Positions 60,896-64,000 of a stretch of 64,000 bases of DNA are shown piece after piece. The translations under genes and the position numbers were made by a program. Numbering within the stretch: position 1 is the first letter of the stretch; every line of letters starts with the position of its first letter. The notes under the pieces were generated by a model. The model was not told the origin of the DNA. It did no database searches and saw only the letters and a program-made list of their open reading frames with translations. The DNA is from JAXGQE01 sp040766585. Its GTDB lineage: Bacteria > Bacillota > SLNR01. The DNA lies in NCBI GenBank assembly GCA_040766585.1, contig JAXGQE010000007.1:1-64000 (forward strand), in the 5' to 3' direction.

Positions 60896-62536
60896 ATGCC
60901 GGTCAATACACCAGAAAACATTGAGAAAACCTTAATTAGACTAGTATCCTGCAGCAGCATCTCGGGAACCTCCGAGGAGAAGAATATGGCAAAAGAAATC
61001 CACAGCATTCTATCAGAAATGAAATACTATCAAGACAACCCTTCTTTGCTTACTATGCATCCCATACCGGATGATCCTCATGGTCGTTTCTTTGTCACAG
61101 CACAAGTTCGAGGAAAATCAAATAAGACACTTATTCTGCTTAACCACCACGATATTGTTGGGACCAGTGATTATGGAGCATATAAGGAACTGGCTTTGAA
61201 TCCCCATGATTTAACGAAAGCCATCAATCCGAGTATCTTGCCAGAATCCGCCCGTGCTGATCTCTTGTCCGGAGAATGGCTTTTCGGCAGAGGAGTCATG
61301 GACATGAAATGTGGGATTTCCCTTCAGTTGAACCTGCTGGAGGAATTAAGCAGCCGTGCTGACTCATTGCCCGGCCACATTCTATTTCTATCTGTTCCGG
61401 ATGAGGAAAATAACTCTGCGGGCATGTTGGCTGCTGTACCATTTTTAGTTCGGTTAATGGATGAAGAATCGCTGACATATACCGCACTGATAAACAGTGA
61501 ACCGTCAAGTTTTAATGATGATGGGTCTTACAATGTTTATATCGGAGCAATCGGCAAACTGCTCCCCATGTTCTATTGTGTGGGCAAAGAAACCCATGCA
61601 TCCGATCCCTTTGGGGGATTAAATGCAAACTTGCTAGCGGCAGAGATTGAAAGAAAGATGGAAGTCAATGCTGATTTAGCTGATATAGCTGATGGAGAAT
61701 TCTCCATGCCTCCCACCAATTTAAAATCAAAAGATTCGAAAGAACTGTACAATGTATCTACACCCACATCAGCAGTGAGCTATTACAATGTTTTTACATT
61801 GACCCGCTCTCCCAAAGATGTCATGGAACTGCTCCTATCTGTAGCGCATGATGCATTTGACAATGCCATTCAAAAAATGAAGAATGAGGCCAGTAGATTT
61901 GCAGCAAAAGCCGATAGCAAAGAACACGTGATTAACTGGATACCGAAAGTCCATACTTTCTCTGAACTTTATGAAATGGCTCTGCAAGCCCACGGTGAGA
62001 AGTTCAGATTGCATATTAATGATTATATGAATACCTGGAAAGTACATACCACTATTGATGAAAGGGAGTTTGCCCTAAAAGTTGTGTCTGAAGTCCATCG
62101 GTTTTGCCCCGATAGGGATCCCATGGTGATCGTAGCGTTTGCACCACCCTATTATCCGCATATACGGAACAAAGGGGAGAGGGATATTGAAAAAAATCTT
62201 TTGTCTGTGGTCAATCTTCTCAGTGAATATGCACAAAACAAATTCAATTTCCCATTTCGATTAAATCGTTTTCATAAAGGGATTTCCGATATGAGCTATA
62301 CAGGACTGCAGGATGCAGAGGATGTTATTAAGATGCTGAAGCCCAACATGCCCACATGGGGCTATCGATACAGTTTGCCACTGAAAGATCTGGCTCGGCT
62401 GAATATCCCCGTTTTTAATATTGGCCCATTTGGTAAAGACGCCCACAAATTTACTGAACGGCTGCATACAAGGTTTTCTTACGAAATTGCACCCATTTTT
62501 CTGAAAGAAGCCGTATTGAAAATAATGAACACGTAG
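60896..62536 (+). CDS. M20 family peptidase, RocB-like
   Basis: Predicted 546-residue zinc hydrolase of the RocB group. Metal motifs: LLNHHDIVGTSDYG, GRGVMDMKCGISLQ and PDEENNSAGML with the catalytic Glu. The long C-terminal half (MVIVAFAPPYYPHIRNKGER; GYRYSLPLKDLARLNIPVFN) is characteristic of RocB, an arginine-utilisation protein of unknown reaction. AAGAAGGAGGGG precedes ATG 60896. It lies near the basic amino acid decarboxylase, which fits arginine or ornithine metabolism loosely. Confidence 0.83.
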   Translation: MPVNTPENIEKTLIRLVSCSSISGTSEEKNMAKEIHSILSEMKYYQDNPSLLTMHPIPDDPHGRFFVTAQVRGKSNKTLILLNHHDIVGTSDYGAYKELALNPHDLTKAINPSILPESARADLLSGEWLFGRGVMDMKCGISLQLNLLEELSSRADSLPGHILFLSVPDEENNSAGMLAAVPFLVRLMDEESLTYTALINSEPSSFNDDGSYNVYIGAIGKLLPMFYCVGKETHASDPFGGLNANLLAAEIERKMEVNADLADIADGEFSMPPTNLKSKDSKELYNVSTPTSAVSYYNVFTLTRSPKDVMELLLSVAHDAFDNAIQKMKNEASRFAAKADSKEHVINWIPKVHTFSELYEMALQAHGEKFRLHINDYMNTWKVHTTIDEREFALKVVSEVHRFCPDRDPMVIVAFAPPYYPHIRNKGERDIEKNLLSVVNLLSEYAQNKFNFPFRLNRFHKGISDMSYTGLQDAEDVIKMLKPNMPTWGYRYSLPLKDLARLNIPVFNIGPFGKDAHKFTERLHTRFSYEIAPIFLKEAVLKIMNT

Positions 62537-62554
62537 GTATTCCAGAGATCCTAT

Positions 62555-62583
62555 GGGTGCACCTCTTACGGTGCATCCTTTTG
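62555..62583 (+). terminator. Terminator after the rocB-like gene
   Basis: GGGTGCACC (62555-62563) and GGTGCATCC (62570-62578) form a 9-bp stem with one G-U pair, followed by TTTTG. Confidence 0.8.
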
Positions 62584-62593
62584 CTTGCTTTCT

Positions 62594-62621
62594 TTGATAA
62601 TCATCCAAACAGTGATATAAT
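62594..62621 (+). promoter_or_regulatory. Promoter of uppP
   Basis: TTGATA (62594-62599) and consensus TATAAT (62616-62621) with a 16-base spacer. Confidence 0.7.
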
Positions 62622-62660
62622 AATTGGGTAAATCATTAAGTGTCCAGGAGGACTGATACT

Positions 62661-63461
62661 TTGAATCTATTTGAAGCACTCGTACTTGGTATTGTTCAGG
62701 GTCTGACTGAGTTCATCCCTGTCAGCAGCTCCGGTCATTTGGTTCTTCTGCAAAGACTATTTGGCATCTATGAATCTTCGCTGTCATTTACCGTTTTTGT
62801 ACACTTCGGTACTTTGGTTGCTGTATTTATAGTCCTCTGGAAGGACCTGATTGCCATCCTTAAGAGACCTTTCAGCAAACTCACTTTCCTCTTATTTCTA
62901 GGTGCTGCTGTTACCGGGACCATTGGTATTGCCTTCAGCGACTATTTTCGAACAGTTTTTACCAGCGGACAATGGGTAGGGATCAGTTTCCTGTTGACAG
63001 GAGCGATTCTTTATTGGGTAGGTGGCTTTCCCAATGGTAAAAAGCAAATACCACAGATGAGCTATCTAGATGCCGTCTTTGTGGGATTGATGCAGGCAAT
63101 TTCCATTTTCCCGGCAATTTCGCGCTCAGGAATGACCATTTCCGGAGCATTGATACGGGGATTAGACCGAACGGAAGCTGCCCGTTTTTCATTTTTACTT
63201 TCCATACCGGTCATACTTGGTGCCAATTTGCTTGAGGCAAAGGATTTAGTAGGACAATCTACATTCAGCAACACAGAATTGTTACCCATTATTATCGGTA
63301 CGATTGCTGCTGCAATTTCAGGGTATTTTGCTATTCATTACATGCTTCGCCTGCTGTCAAGAGGCAGCCTGAAGGTTTTTTCTTTCTATGTATTTGCATT
63401 GGGATTTCTGGTCCTGGTGGACCAGCTGTTTTTTCAATATTTTTTCCCAGCTTTGTTCTAA
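62661..63461 (+). CDS. uppP: Undecaprenyl-diphosphate phosphatase
   Basis: Predicted 266-residue membrane enzyme (BacA family) that dephosphorylates undecaprenyl diphosphate to recycle the lipid carrier of wall synthesis. The two signature regions are GLTEFIPVSSSGHLVLLQ near residue 14 and FPAISRSGMTISGALIRGLD near residue 150. About eight membrane segments. The start is TTG 62661, 9 bases after AGGAGG; the frame is open back to GTG 62640. miaB follows after 14 bases. Confidence 0.94.
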   Translation: MNLFEALVLGIVQGLTEFIPVSSSGHLVLLQRLFGIYESSLSFTVFVHFGTLVAVFIVLWKDLIAILKRPFSKLTFLLFLGAAVTGTIGIAFSDYFRTVFTSGQWVGISFLLTGAILYWVGGFPNGKKQIPQMSYLDAVFVGLMQAISIFPAISRSGMTISGALIRGLDRTEAARFSFLLSIPVILGANLLEAKDLVGQSTFSNTELLPIIIGTIAAAISGYFAIHYMLRLLSRGSLKVFSFYVFALGFLVLVDQLFFQYFFPALF

Positions 63462-63475
63462 TGAGGTGATGAGTC

Positions 63476-64000
63476 TTGAGTAATATTCATGAAATACCTA
63501 CTTACCATATTCTTACCTATGGATGCCAAATGAATGAACACGATTCAGAAGTTTTGGCTGGAATACTGCAGGATATGGGATATGAGCCAAACCCAACCAT
63601 CGAAGACGCCGATGTGATTCTCATGAATACATGCTGTGTCAGAGAAAGTGCAGAAGACAAAATCTATGGTAAAATGGGTTCTTTAAAAGTTCTGAAAGAA
63701 CAAAATCCGAACTTGATTATTGGCATCTGCGGCTGTATGGCGCAAAAACCAAATGAAGAAAGCCGCATTCGTCGAATTGCACCCCATGTGGATTTCATTT
63801 TGGGTTCTGATTCGATGGACCAGCTGCCTGATATGATTCGTCATGCACATGACAGCAAAAATCCCGAAGTATTCATTGCGGAAGATGAATACCATCTTCC
63901 GGCTCCCAGCCTGCCCCGAGCTGGAAAGAGCAGTCACCATGCCTGGGTGGTAATCATGCACGGATGTGATAATTTCTGCACATACTGCATAGTTCCCTAT
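63476..64000 (+). CDS. miaB: tRNA methylthiotransferase MiaB, 5' part
   Basis: The first 175 codons run to the window edge with no stop. The UPF0004 domain has YHILTYGCQMNEHDSEVLAG and LMNTCCVRESAEDKI, and the radical SAM cluster motif begins at MHGCDNFCTYCIVPY. YGCQMN and this motif identify MiaB, which adds the methylthio group to i6A37 of tRNA, as opposed to RimO at 43394. The start is TTG 63476 behind GAGGTGAT. Confidence 0.95.
   Translation, partial: MSNIHEIPTYHILTYGCQMNEHDSEVLAGILQDMGYEPNPTIEDADVILMNTCCVRESAEDKIYGKMGSLKVLKEQNPNLIIGICGCMAQKPNEESRIRRIAPHVDFILGSDSMDQLPDMIRHAHDSKNPEVFIAEDEYHLPAPSLPRAGKSSHHAWVVIMHGCDNFCTYCIVPY

Noticed and set aside
1..64000. CRISPR arrays, rRNA and tRNA genes
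   Set aside because: No regularly spaced repeats, no rRNA-like stretch and no tRNA cloverleaf with TTCRA arm was noticed in the intergenic regions. This was by eye; a tRNA scan would settle it.

Overview
The window looks like a chromosomal segment of an anaerobic, low-to-middle G+C Firmicute of the class Clostridia, probably a Peptococcaceae-like spore former. The evidence is the Gram-positive regulatory RNAs (T-box, lysine and cobalamin riboswitches), strong AGGAGG ribosome sites with many TTG starts, the recA-recX-rny-ymdB-spoVS core block, a SOS box of the Bacillus type before recA, and a selenoprotein. The species cannot be named from sequence alone. Most genes are on the + strand in tight operons closed by clear intrinsic terminators. 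I saw no rRNA, tRNA or CRISPR array.

Layout. 1-820: rluB. 815-5713: cobalamin riboswitch, then a B12 uptake and adenosylation operon (btuF, btuC, a fused btuD, cobO, cobC). 5722-9690: D-aminoacylase, MazG-like, flavin reductase and M20 amidohydrolase genes. 9695-11394: trxB-trxA-csoR with a CsoR-type operator at the promoter. 11448-12509: plsC and a ylbF-family gene. 12517-17439: T-box and the branched-chain amino acid transporter livJHMGF. 17482-20987: bacillithiol operon bshC-bshB-bshA. 20994-32664: typA, an MFS transporter, a HAD phosphatase, ddl, a DUF1893 gene, a D-malate dehydrogenase-like gene, a frameshifted beta-CASP nuclease gene, an M20 peptidase and ilvD.

32671-34316 is a decayed insertion sequence with 17-bp target duplications, inserted between ilvD and a lysine riboswitch (34394-34582). 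The riboswitch precedes a YtcJ-type amidohydrolase, which is followed by three more genes for C-N bond hydrolases (36411-39516). 39702-51990: rodZ-like gene, ygiQ, PHP, rimO, cinA, thpR, recA, recX, rny, a gene of unknown function, ymdB and spoVS. 52032-57818: dipeptidase, leucyl aminopeptidase, PHP, DUF401 transporter and M42 aminopeptidase. 57923-64000: a ttcA-type gene (- strand), an Orn/Lys/Arg decarboxylase, a small - strand DUF1858 selenoprotein gene, rocB-like, uppP and the 5' part of miaB.

How it fits together. The gene content suggests a cell living on amino acids, peptides and N-acyl or D-amino compounds: at least eight peptidases or amidohydrolases, amino-acid-sensing RNAs and a branched-chain uptake system. 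A thiol-redox theme (thioredoxin pair, bacillithiol synthesis, a Cys-x-x-Sec protein) runs alongside. The most interesting items are the selenocysteine-containing DUF1858 protein at 60530-60727, which ordinary gene calling would miss; the lysine riboswitch controlling a hydrolase gene; the probable AUU start of rny; and the CsoR-thioredoxin operon. Several single-base homopolymer indels break reading frames and may be sequence errors.
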